Below, one piece after another: positions 9,684 through 19,704 of a stretch of DNA of 64,000 bases. Origin of the DNA: Polyangium jinanense. GTDB lineage: Bacteria > Myxococcota > Polyangia > Polyangiales > Polyangiaceae. The notes under the pieces are model-generated. The model was not told the DNA's origin and ran no database searches. It saw nothing but the letters and a program-made list of their open reading frames with translations. The stretch lies in assembly GCF_028435365.1 (NCBI RefSeq), contig NZ_JAGTJJ010000036.1, positions 1-64,000 of the forward strand, read 5' to 3'. Numbering within the stretch: the stretch's first letter is position 1; the number at the start of each line of letters is the position of its first letter. Made by a program: the position numbers and the translations under genes.

Positions 9684-10712
9684 ATGAACGCCCCCCTCCC
9701 CTCCGTCTCACCGCGGCACGTGCTCGCCGCGGCGAAGAGGCTCGCGCCGAGCGGCCTCATTCGAACCACCCCGCTCGATCCGAGCCTGCCGCTCTCGGCC
9801 ATGATCCCGGCGGACGTCTTCCACAAGCTCGAGCTCTTCCAGCCCACGGGCTCGTTCAAGGTGCGCGGCGCGGCGAACAAGCTCCTGCGGTTGCGCGACG
9901 AGGAGCAAGAGGTCTTTCGGCGCGGGTTCGTGGCCGCCTCGGCCGGCAACCACGGCCTCGGCCTCGCCCACGCCGCCGCCAAGCTCTCCGCGCGCGCGAC
10001 GCTCGTCGTGCCCCGCACGGTTTCTCCCGCCAAGCTCGAATCGCTCTGGCGTTACCCCGTCGAGCTCATCGTCTCCGTGGGCAATTACGACGTCGCCGAG
10101 GCCGACGGCCGGCGTATCGAGGCCGAGCGCGGGCTCACGTTCGTCTCGCCCTATAACGACGCCGACGTCATCGCCGGCGCGGGCACGGTCGGCCTCGAGA
10201 TCCTGGCCGACCTCCCCGACGTGGATCTCGTCCTCGTCCCCGTCGGCGGTGGCGGCCTCGCCGCGGGCATCGCGCTCTACGTGAAATCGATCGCGCCCCG
10301 CACCCGCGTCGTCGGCGTGCAAAGCGAGGCCTCGCCCGCCATGCACAAAAGCCTCGCCGCGGGCCACGTCACCGAGGCCGAGGAGCTGCCGAGCCTTGCG
10401 GACGGTTTGGCCGGGAACGTCGAGCAGGGCTCGATCACGTTCGACCTCTGCCGGCGCTTTCTCGACGATCTCGTCCTCGTCACGGAGGCCGAGATCGCCG
10501 AGGCGATGCGCCATTTCCTGCGCGAGGAGCGCCTCGTCGTGGAGGGCTCGGCCGCCGTGGGCGCCGCGGCGTTGCTCGCGGGAAAGATCGATCTCGCCCG
10601 GACCGGCGTGGCGCGGCCGCGGGTGGTGAATGTCGTTACCGGGCGCAACGTATCGGAAGCAACGCTCCGCGCCATTCTTTCGCCTCCGGAGGCAGGACGA
10701 AACGAAGCCTGA
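9684..10712 (+). CDS. PLP-dependent threonine/serine dehydratase
   Basis: This 342-residue protein is chosen from ATG 9684, 15 nt after the mannosidase stop; the frame is open upstream but overlaps that gene. It shows the fold II PLP features: 'PTGSFKVRGAANK' with the Schiff-base Lys (about residue 57), 'ASAGNHG' and the phosphate-binding 'GGGGLAAG'. There is no C-terminal ACT regulatory domain, which suits a catabolic threonine ammonia-lyase or serine dehydratase/racemase rather than IlvA. It should deaminate Thr/Ser to 2-oxo acids in the cytoplasm. Substrate preference cannot be read from sequence. Confidence 0.9.
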   Translation: MNAPLPSVSPRHVLAAAKRLAPSGLIRTTPLDPSLPLSAMIPADVFHKLELFQPTGSFKVRGAANKLLRLRDEEQEVFRRGFVAASAGNHGLGLAHAAAKLSARATLVVPRTVSPAKLESLWRYPVELIVSVGNYDVAEADGRRIEAERGLTFVSPYNDADVIAGAGTVGLEILADLPDVDLVLVPVGGGGLAAGIALYVKSIAPRTRVVGVQSEASPAMHKSLAAGHVTEAEELPSLADGLAGNVEQGSITFDLCRRFLDDLVLVTEAEIAEAMRHFLREERLVVEGSAAVGAAALLAGKIDLARTGVARPRVVNVVTGRNVSEATLRAILSPPEAGRNEA

Positions 10713-10770
10713 GCCTTGACAAGCCCGCGAACATTCGCCCACCATCGGATGTCATCGAGGGGGGGGAACC

Positions 10771-11937
10771 ATGCTCGAGGCGTCCACGATATCCATCGTC
10801 CACGACGACGCCCGCCGCGCGGGCCGCGACGCCGCGGACGAGCTCATCGACGTGATGGGCGGCCGGCCCGATTTCGTCTTGCTCTTCGCGTCCGCGAAAT
10901 ACGACGGCCGCGCCATGCTCGACGGCCTGCGCGGCCGCCTCGGCAGCGACGCGCGGATTGCGGGGTGTTCGAGCCTCGCCGAGATCGACGGTCGCGGCGG
11001 CCTCACGGAGTCCGTCACGGCCATGGGGCTCAGGCTCGGCAGCGCATTGCGCGTGACGCCGCTCCTCGACGTATCGAACGACGGGGACGATCGCGCGCTC
11101 GGGCGGCGCCTCGGCGAGCGCGCGCGGGCCCTCGCACCAAGCCTGCTCCTCATGTTCTACGATAGCCTGCGTGTCAACGGGCCGTACGTCCTCCGCGGCC
11201 TGCAGGACGTGCTCGGCGCGACGTTCCCCATGGTCGGCGGAGGCGCCGGGAATCTCGGGCAGTTCGACCGAGCCTACCAGATAGCCGATGGAGGGGTGGT
11301 CTCGGGCGGCGCGTCCGTCGTGGTGTTCTCGGGGCCCATTCGGATCGCGACGGCGGCGCGCAGCGGCTGGATTCCCGTCGGCGGGGAGCACCGGATCACC
11401 GGGGTCGAGAAGGGCAACGTCGTGCGGACGATCGACGATCGCCCGGCGCTCGAGCTTTATCAGGAGTACCTCGGCGCCCGCGCGGTCGCCGTGGCCTCGC
11501 TCGCCGTCGAATTCCCGCTCGCGGTCGTGGGCGGCCTCGAAGGCACATACCGACCGGCCGAAGGCGAAATCGCCGTGCTCCGGGCCGTCGCCGGGATCGA
11601 TATCCAGCGCAAAGCGCTCATCCTCGGCGGGGATGTGCCCGAGGGCACGCTCGTGCGCATGACGACCGGGACGCGGGACGACGTGATCCGAGCGGCCGAG
11701 GTGGCGACGGAGCGAGCCCTGCGTGCCATGCCAAACCCCTCGTGCGCGCTCCTCTTCGATTGCGTGGCGCGCAAGCTCGTGCTGGGCACGAGGTACCGCG
11801 ACGAGCTCCACAAGCCGCTCGAACGGCTCGGGTCGATCCCGAAGGCCGGGTTTTACACGCACGGCGAGCTGTCCCCGGTCGACGGCGTCAGCATGTGCCA
11901 CAACGAGACCTTCACCCTTGCGCTGCTCGAGGGCTAG
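10771..11937 (+). CDS. FIST-domain sensory protein (FIST_N + FIST_C)
   Basis: This 388-residue soluble protein starts at ATG 10771 after a purine-rich GAGGGGGGG ribosome site. It consists of FIST_N (about 25-215; 'FASAKYDG', 'GCSSLAEIDGRGG', 'MVGGGAGN') and FIST_C (about 225-365; 'IDDRPALELYQEYLG', then 'FYTHGELSP' and 'HNETFTLALL'). FIST domains are predicted to bind small ligands such as amino acids. Most are fused to signalling outputs; this one is free-standing. The next gene, a STAS protein, begins 5 nt after its stop, so the pair probably forms sensor and output. No membrane segments are seen. Confidence 0.88.
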   Translation: MLEASTISIVHDDARRAGRDAADELIDVMGGRPDFVLLFASAKYDGRAMLDGLRGRLGSDARIAGCSSLAEIDGRGGLTESVTAMGLRLGSALRVTPLLDVSNDGDDRALGRRLGERARALAPSLLLMFYDSLRVNGPYVLRGLQDVLGATFPMVGGGAGNLGQFDRAYQIADGGVVSGGASVVVFSGPIRIATAARSGWIPVGGEHRITGVEKGNVVRTIDDRPALELYQEYLGARAVAVASLAVEFPLAVVGGLEGTYRPAEGEIAVLRAVAGIDIQRKALILGGDVPEGTLVRMTTGTRDDVIRAAEVATERALRAMPNPSCALLFDCVARKLVLGTRYRDELHKPLERLGSIPKAGFYTHGELSPVDGVSMCHNETFTLALLEG

Positions 11938-11942
11938 AGGCC

Positions 11943-12665
11943 ATGCGTTGCAAGTCCTGCGTTCTCGAACGGGAAGACGCGATGCACTCCCTCGACGATT
12001 TTTGGGAGCAGCTCGGGGGCTGCGACGAATGCCCGCTGCAATGCGGCGAGGGCGCCTCGCCGATCGTGCGTCTGCTCGTGACGCGCCACCACGAGGCCGC
12101 GCGGGCACACCGAAAACTCGGGCAAAGGGCGCGCGCGGCGGAGGCCGCGGTGCGGGATCTGGAGGCGACTGCCGAGCGGAACGAGGAGCGGCTCGCCACG
12201 CTCGCGCATCTGCAAAAAGCGAGCGCCGAGGAGGCCGAGGCCGCGCTTCAAGCCGAGATGGATCTCGTCGCCCAGAAAGAAGCGGCGATCCTCGCCCTCT
12301 CCACGCCGATCCTCCACGTGCTCGACGGCGTCGTGGTGCTGCCGCTCATCGGCGAGCTCGACGCGCGCCGCGCCGAGATGATGACGAACGCGCTGCTCGA
12401 CGAGGTCGCGCGTTCGTCGGCGCGGCACGTGGTCGTCGATTTGACAGGCATTCACGCGATGACGGCCGAGACCGCGGAGCACCTGCTTCGGGTCGCGCAC
12501 GCAGCGCGCCTGCTCGGCGCCGAGGTCGAGCTCTCGGGCCTGCGCGCGGACGTGGCCCGCACGGTGATCGAGCTCGGCGTGGATCTTTCGCGGATCCGGA
12601 CGCGATCGAGCCTGAAGCAGGCCATCGCGCACGCCTCACGCACCCCGCGCGCGGCCCGCACGTAA
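11943..12665 (+). CDS. STAS-domain protein with N-terminal cysteine cluster
   Basis: This 240-residue protein starts at ATG 11943, five bases after the FIST gene. Residues 1-40 contain Cys3, Cys6, Cys27, Cys30 and Cys34 (CxxC, then CxxCxxxC), which could bind a metal or Fe-S centre. Residues about 50-115 are charged and helical, probably a coiled coil. Residues about 118-230 are a STAS domain with 'VVLPLIGELDARRAEMM' and 'HVVVDLTGIHAMTAETAEHLL', like RsbR/RsbS stressosome proteins. The usual phosphoacceptor Ser/Thr site reads DLTGI, so Thr is present. It likely relays a FIST-sensed or redox signal; partners are not encoded here. Confidence 0.85.
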   Translation: MRCKSCVLEREDAMHSLDDFWEQLGGCDECPLQCGEGASPIVRLLVTRHHEAARAHRKLGQRARAAEAAVRDLEATAERNEERLATLAHLQKASAEEAEAALQAEMDLVAQKEAAILALSTPILHVLDGVVVLPLIGELDARRAEMMTNALLDEVARSSARHVVVDLTGIHAMTAETAEHLLRVAHAARLLGAEVELSGLRADVARTVIELGVDLSRIRTRSSLKQAIAHASRTPRAART

Positions 12666-12672
12666 AACCTTT

Positions 12673-14316
12673 TTATTCGATCGCGTCCGTCGACCGCGCG
12701 CGCTCGCGCAGCAAGAACTTCTGGATCTTGCCGGTCGAGGTCTTGGGGAGCGGGCCGAAGACGACCTTCCGCGGCGCCTTGAAATGGGCGAGGTGTGTCC
12801 GGCAAAACGCGATGAGATCCGCCTCCGTGATGGCGGCGCCCTCCTTCGTCTCGACGAACGCGAGCGGGGTCTCGCCCCATTTCGGATCCGGCGCGGCGAC
12901 GACGGCCGCGGCGAGCACGGCGGGGTGCCGATAGAGCGTGTCCTCCACCTCCAGCGAGGAGATGTTTTCCCCGCCCGAGATGATGATGTCCTTCGAGCGA
13001 TCCTTGATCTTCACGTACCCGTCCGGCTGGAGGACGGCGAGATCGCCCGAATGGAACCAGCCGCCCCGGAAAGCCTCCTCGGTGGCGCGCGGGTTCTTCA
13101 GGTATCCCTTCATGACGATGTTCCCGCGGAACACGACCTCGCCCATGACGTCCCCATTTTCGGGCACGCGCTCCATGGTCTCGGGATCCATCACGGTGAG
13201 CCCCTCCTCGACGAGGTAACGCACGCCCTGGCGGCCCATGCGCTCCGTGCGATGGCTGATGTCGAGCGCCGCCCAGTCCTCGTGCTTCTCGCAGACGGCG
13301 GCGGGCCCGTAGGTCTCGGTCAAACCATAGACGTGCGTGAGATCGAAGCCCATCCGCTCCATGCCCTCGATCATCGCCGCCGGCGGCGCCGCCGCGGCTA
13401 CCATGGCATGGACACGGTGCCCGATCCCCTCCCGGAGCGCGGGATCGGCGTTCACCAGCATCGCGTGCACGATCGGCGCGCCACAATAATGCGTCACCCG
13501 GTACTCGCGGATCGCCTCGAAGACGTGGCGCGCGTCGACCTTTCGAAGGCAAACGTTCGTCCCGGCGTTCGCCGCCACCGTCCAGGTGAAACACCAGCCA
13601 TTGCAGTGGAACATGGGCAACGTCCACAGGTACGTGGCGTGCTTCGGCATGCTCCAGGTGACGATGTTGCCAATGGCATTCAGATACGCGCCGCGGTGGT
13701 GATAGACGACGCCCTTGGGATCGCCCGTCGTCCCCGAGGTGTAGTTGAGCGAGATCGCCTCCCACTCGTCCTCGGGCATGCGCGGCGAAAAGGAGGGATC
13801 GCCCTCCGCGAGGAAGGCCTCGTATTCGAGCGCGCCGATGCGCTCGCCCGGCCCCTCGTACATCGGATCGTCCACGTCGACGACGAGCGGCTTCGATTGC
13901 GCGAGCGCGAGCGCCTGCTTCGCCATCCCCGAAAGCTCACGATCGACGAGGAGGACCTTCGCCTCCGCGTGATCCAGCATGAACGCGATCGTAGCCGCGT
14001 CGAGGCGCGTGTTCAGCGTGTTCAGCACCGCGCCGGTCATCGGGACGCCAAAATGCGTATCGAGCATGGCCGGGATGTTTGGCAGGAGCACGGCCACCGT
14101 GTCCCCCACGCCGATCCCGCGCCGCGTGAGCGCCGAGGCGAGCCGCCGCGCGCGCTCGTACGCCTCGGACCAGGTCAAACGGATGCGGCCATGCACGATG
14201 GCAACGCGCTCCGGGTACACCGCCGCCGCGCGCTCGAGGAACGTGATCGGCGTCAGCGGCGCGTAGTTCGCCTTCGTTCGAGGCAATTCTTCGTAAGGGT
14301 TCCGGTTCGTGCTCAT
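12673..14316 (-). CDS. Acyl-CoA synthetase (AMP-binding, fatty-acyl/long-chain type)
   Basis: This 547-residue enzyme has the ANL-superfamily signatures: P-loop-like 'LNYTSGTTGDPKGV' (about 183), 'YGLTETYGP' (about 318), 'GDLAVLQPDGYVKIKDRSKDIIISGGENIS' split across motifs A8 (about 430-455), and the C-terminal Lys in 'KTSTGKIQKF' (about 530). It activates a carboxylic acid as acyl-AMP and then acyl-CoA in the cytoplasm. The length and motif spacing fit medium/long-chain acyl-CoA ligases such as AlkK-type enzymes. It converges on the STAS gene with a 7-bp gap and is followed upstream by the DUF2325 gene on its 5' side. Confidence 0.93.
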   Translation of the reverse strand: MSTNRNPYEELPRTKANYAPLTPITFLERAAAVYPERVAIVHGRIRLTWSEAYERARRLASALTRRGIGVGDTVAVLLPNIPAMLDTHFGVPMTGAVLNTLNTRLDAATIAFMLDHAEAKVLLVDRELSGMAKQALALAQSKPLVVDVDDPMYEGPGERIGALEYEAFLAEGDPSFSPRMPEDEWEAISLNYTSGTTGDPKGVVYHHRGAYLNAIGNIVTWSMPKHATYLWTLPMFHCNGWCFTWTVAANAGTNVCLRKVDARHVFEAIREYRVTHYCGAPIVHAMLVNADPALREGIGHRVHAMVAAAAPPAAMIEGMERMGFDLTHVYGLTETYGPAAVCEKHEDWAALDISHRTERMGRQGVRYLVEEGLTVMDPETMERVPENGDVMGEVVFRGNIVMKGYLKNPRATEEAFRGGWFHSGDLAVLQPDGYVKIKDRSKDIIISGGENISSLEVEDTLYRHPAVLAAAVVAAPDPKWGETPLAFVETKEGAAITEADLIAFCRTHLAHFKAPRKVVFGPLPKTSTGKIQKFLLRERARSTDAIE

Positions 14317-14334
14317 GCTCGGCGCGGGAGCGTA

Positions 14335-14667
14335 TCACGCCTCCCACTGTTCGAGCGCGCCTCGTAGCGCCGAGACGGACGCGCTCCGCAGATACACGAC
14401 CGGCGCGTCGTCGATCCCAAGGTTTTGCACCTGATCCCGGAGCGCGTGCGAGACCATGGTCACCATGATGATGACGAGCGCGACCTTCCCCACGTCGCGA
14501 CGCACCCCTTTCGGCACGCGCGTCTCGTAGTGCTTGAGGGTCAAGCCGTGCTTCTCGGCGACGTCACGGTACCTGTCCGACATTCCGCCGCTGCCGCCGA
14601 TCACGAGCACGGTCCGACCACCACGCGAATCCTTCTCGACCTCTCTGGCAAGGGCTTCTCGGCTCAT
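14335..14667 (-). CDS. DUF2325 family protein
   Basis: This 110-residue protein is taken from ATG 14667; a TTG at 14700 is in frame. It matches the DUF2325 pattern: 'TVLVIGGSGGMSDRYRDVAEKHGLTLKHYE' split as a Rossmann-like first half and 'ALVIIMVTMVSHALRDQVQ' as the second. The function of the family is unknown; members often sit as stand-alone small proteins or as C-terminal domains. It lies upstream of the acyl-CoA ligase on the same strand with an 18-bp gap, so cotranscription is likely. Confidence 0.75.
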   Translation of the reverse strand: MSREALAREVEKDSRGGRTVLVIGGSGGMSDRYRDVAEKHGLTLKHYETRVPKGVRRDVGKVALVIIMVTMVSHALRDQVQNLGIDDAPVVYLRSASVSALRGALEQWEA

Positions 14668-14835
14668 GCCAGGCGTCCATCGCAAGCCCCGGGCCAGCAA
14701 GGACGATCGCGATTTCCCCGCATTTCGCAGGGTGACGCGTTTTATTCCCGGTCAAAATGTCGACCCGCCCGAAGCGCGCTCTGACAAGCTGGCAAGGAGG
14801 GGGTCTCCGTGGCGAACGATACGCTCAGCGTGACG

Positions 14836-17364
<2,529 letters not shown>

Positions 17365-17461
17365 GGACGTGCTCCTCTCGGTTTTCCCTGCGAAACGCGC
17401 GGCGCCGTTATACCCAGGCGCGAGCGGTAGGGGAAGCGGGGTCAGGCTCGTTCTGGGGACG

Positions 17462-17620
17462 CCGCCGCGCTGGGGCGTCGCCCCAGGCCCCAGAAGGGGG
17501 CTATCCACCCCCTTCACCCCGAACCAGCGCAAGCGCTGGACCCGGGGTCGATGAACTGCGCGATGCGCAGTTCATCGAACAGGCCGTGGCAAGAGCGGCG
17601 ACGTTCCTGCCGCTCCGGCC
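17462..17620 (+). repeat. Structured dispersed repeat, copy R2
   Basis: Four hairpins in order: SL1 17470-17486 (CTGGGGC/GCCCCAG), SL2 17493-17515 (GAAGGGGG/CCCCCTTC), SL3 17524-17539 (CCAGCGC/GCGCTGG), SL4 17548-17578 (14-bp perfect stem, 3-nt loop), then a tail with GAGCGGC/GCCGCTC. It is nearly identical to R3 in the same orientation. It does not follow a gene 3' end: to its left is the 5' end of the kinase, to its right a truncated acetyltransferase. Confidence 0.92.
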
Positions 17621-17808
17621 CTCGGGACGGAGAGGCAGAGGCCATCGACAAGCTCTCCGGCCCGATGATGCTCACGGTCCGAAAGAGCAACGAGGTTGCG
17701 AAGAAACTCTACCTGAGCGAGGGTTTCGTGCCCACGAGCTTCGCGGAGGAAGGGCGGCTTCATACGGGTCCGCGACCAGGAACGAGAACCGTGGAGGTTT
17801 CTCCATGA
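17621..17808 (+). pseudogene. GNAT acetyltransferase remnant (C-terminal part only)
   Basis: About 60 codons in one frame, ending in TGA at 17806-17808, read '...MMLTVRKSNEVAKKLYLSEGF...', the hallmark acetyl-CoA/motif B end of GNAT enzymes (L-x-V-x3-N-x2-A-x2-LY-x3-GF). The N-terminal three quarters of the domain are missing: the sequence upstream is repeat R2. No start codon with a ribosome site is evident, so this is a fossil. Its stop overlaps the RNA ligase start (ATGA), suggesting that an intact acetyltransferase was once translationally coupled to the ligase. Confidence 0.75.
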
Positions 17809-18395
17809 ACGAGATTGTCAGACCGACGTTCGAGCAGTTCCCCAAGATCCCGCGCCTCAACCGGCTGTGCGTCGCAACGGAGAAGATCGACGGGACCAAT
17901 GGGTGCATCTACATCGGCGAGCCCGTCCCCCATCGCGCCGGTGGGCCGACCCCGACGATCATCCTCGCGGGGTCCAGGAGCAAGTGGATCACGTCGCAGG
18001 ACGACAACTTCGGCTTCGCGCGCTGGGTCGAGGAGCATCGCGAAAAACTCATCACCGGCCTCGGGCCGGGCCTGCATTACGGCGAGTGGTGGGGAGCGGG
18101 CATTCAGCGGCGCTACGGCTTGAAGGAGAGGCGCTTCAGCCTCTTCGACACCCACCGCTGGGAGGACGACGCGGTGCGTCCGGCGTGCTGCGGCGTCGTC
18201 CCAGTGCTGGCGCAGGGTATGGACATCCGCACCGTCACCGAGGAGGCGCTGGCCATTCTCCGCAAGGAGGGTTCGCGCGCCGCGCCCGGCTTCATGCAGC
18301 CCGAGGGCGTGGTCATCCTCCACTCGGCCTCGGGCGGGTTGTTCAAGGTCACGCTGGAGAAGGACGAGGCCCCGAAGGGGCGGGGCAAGGAGTAG
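17805..18395 (+). CDS. RNA ligase family protein (Rnl2-like nucleotidyltransferase domain)
   Basis: This 196-residue protein starts at ATG 17805, preceded by GGAGG at 8 nt. It has the covalent nucleotidyltransferase motifs: motif I 'EKIDGTNG' with the Lys that takes AMP (about residue 26), a motif III-like 'HYGEWWG', motif IV 'PEGVVI' and motif V 'FKVTLEK'. It is therefore a minimal ATP-dependent RNA ligase of the T4 Rnl2 type, lacking an added C-terminal domain. Such ligases seal nicked or cleaved RNAs and are often found in phages and defence or repair loci. Here it lies alone between repeats R2 and R3. RNA target and partners are unknown. Confidence 0.85.
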   Translation: MNEIVRPTFEQFPKIPRLNRLCVATEKIDGTNGCIYIGEPVPHRAGGPTPTIILAGSRSKWITSQDDNFGFARWVEEHREKLITGLGPGLHYGEWWGAGIQRRYGLKERRFSLFDTHRWEDDAVRPACCGVVPVLAQGMDIRTVTEEALAILRKEGSRAAPGFMQPEGVVILHSASGGLFKVTLEKDEAPKGRGKE

Positions 18396-18429
18396 CCATG
18401 AACAAGAGAGCGACGGCCTTCGAGGTGAG

Positions 18430-18590
18430 GCCGCCGCCGCGCTGGGGCGTCGCCCCAGGCCCCAGAAGGGGGCTCTCCGCCCCCTTCACCCCGGACCAGC
18501 GCAAGCGCTGGACCCGTGTTCGATGACCTGCGCGATGCGCAGCTCATCGAACAGGCCGAGGCAAGACGGCGACGTTCCTGCCCATCGAGA
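18430..18590 (+). repeat. Structured dispersed repeat, copy R3
   Basis: It has the same order SL1-SL2-SL3-SL4-tail as R2 and is almost identical in sequence. SL4 has one uncompensated mismatch (GACCTGC against GCAGCTC). It lies 35-45 bp after the RNA ligase stop, with SL1 nearest the gene, and is between that gene and the convergent 3' end of the candidate immunity gene at 18607. Confidence 0.9.
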
Positions 18591-18606
18591 CGGTAGGCCG
18601 AGCCCC

Positions 18607-19704
18607 CTACGGCCGAATCCCGAGCAGCGAGAGCGCATCCGACCAGAGGGGCCAGAGCGTGCGGTCGGGGTGGGCCATCAGCACGATCGCGCCATTGTCG
18701 AGGCGCCGGACGTACGCCGGCGTGTGCTCCTCGATGAAGCGGATGTGCTCCTCGGTCACGGGGATCATTTCCCGCTCGTCGGCGGGGGATCGTCCGATTT
18801 CATCGATCAGGCGAGAGAGCTCCCATTGCATGGCTTCCCATGTGGGATGTAGCTTCTCTTGGGCCGCCTCGAGGGCCTCGATCAAGACCTTGGGAGGCAG
18901 GTCGAGCGCTGCGAGCACTTGTTCGCGCGCCAATCGTTCTTCATCGATGATCCAGACGCTGCTCCCGCGCGGCGACGCTTCGACGCGCGCCCGGAGCACG
19001 TCGAGGGGAGAGTTCACGGCGAGATCGATCCGCTCCTTGTCGTGGAGGCGCATCCACGTCAGCGCGAGATCGCGGCCGGGATATCCATCCGCGTGGTAGG
19101 TCCCCGCCATGGTCATGGGAGCGCCCCAGTCCGGCCCTTCGCCACAGCCGCCTGTCGTGATGGCTGGGCTCGCCGTGCAAAACCGAACGAGCAGGTCGTA
19201 GCTGTCGATCAGCGCGATTTTCCAAGCGACCCCGGCCTCCATGGCCAGGGACGAGGGACCTCCGTGTTTCAGCCGCGGCAGCTCCGCCGGCAGGAGGAAG
19301 CCCTCCTCGAACCCCTTGTACCAGAAACCGATGTCGAGCGCGCTGCCTCCGCATCCGCCCAGGAAGAATTTATCTGCCTTCCAATCCAGTTGCACGTTGA
19401 CACGGAATGCAAGCTCACGGCCGGACGCCGCCCGAAAATCGTCGAGCTGCGCGCTGTTGCACCCGTATTTCTCGTACCCTGGGCGCTTCAACTCGGCCGC
19501 TTGCTCCGGGGGCAGGAGATACTCCGTGTCATCGTCGCCCATGACCATGAAACGCGATACGAGCCAATGCCCAGACGCGCCCACCAAGGTCGACAAGGCC
19601 GACGCGAAGGCCTCGAAACGTTTGCCCTCGGGGCACCACGCCAGGAACGTCGGCCAAGGCCTGGGGCCCTCGCCCGCTGGCTTGCGGTTCCACTTTCTTC
19701 TCAT
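18607..19704 (-). CDS. Uncharacterised 365-residue protein, candidate immunity protein
   Basis: I do not recognise the family. The protein has no signal peptide and no membrane segment, is rich in Trp and acidic residues, and has a Gly/Cys patch 'GGCGGSALDIGFWYKGFEEGF' around residue 140. The C-terminal third (about 255-330) is helical and charged. Its ATG at 19704 overlaps the stop of the toxin-like gene by 4 bp (ATGA). A cytoplasmic protein as the last gene after a pre-toxin gene is the classic place for an immunity protein; this role is inference from position. It could instead be a modifying enzyme. Confidence 0.7.
   Translation of the reverse strand: MRRKWNRKPAGEGPRPWPTFLAWCPEGKRFEAFASALSTLVGASGHWLVSRFMVMGDDDTEYLLPPEQAAELKRPGYEKYGCNSAQLDDFRAASGRELAFRVNVQLDWKADKFFLGGCGGSALDIGFWYKGFEEGFLLPAELPRLKHGGPSSLAMEAGVAWKIALIDSYDLLVRFCTASPAITTGGCGEGPDWGAPMTMAGTYHADGYPGRDLALTWMRLHDKERIDLAVNSPLDVLRARVEASPRGSSVWIIDEERLAREQVLAALDLPPKVLIEALEAAQEKLHPTWEAMQWELSRLIDEIGRSPADEREMIPVTEEHIRFIEEHTPAYVRRLDNGAIVLMAHPDRTLWPLWSDALSLLGIRP

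Noticed and set aside
17365..17532. N-terminal extension of the kinase at 14836-17364
   Set aside because: The upstream codons come from repeat R2 and have no ribosome site, whereas GTG 17364 has one.
18607..19704. SUKH/Imm family immunity protein
   Set aside because: The position fits, but I could not see the conserved SUKH motifs, so no family name is given.
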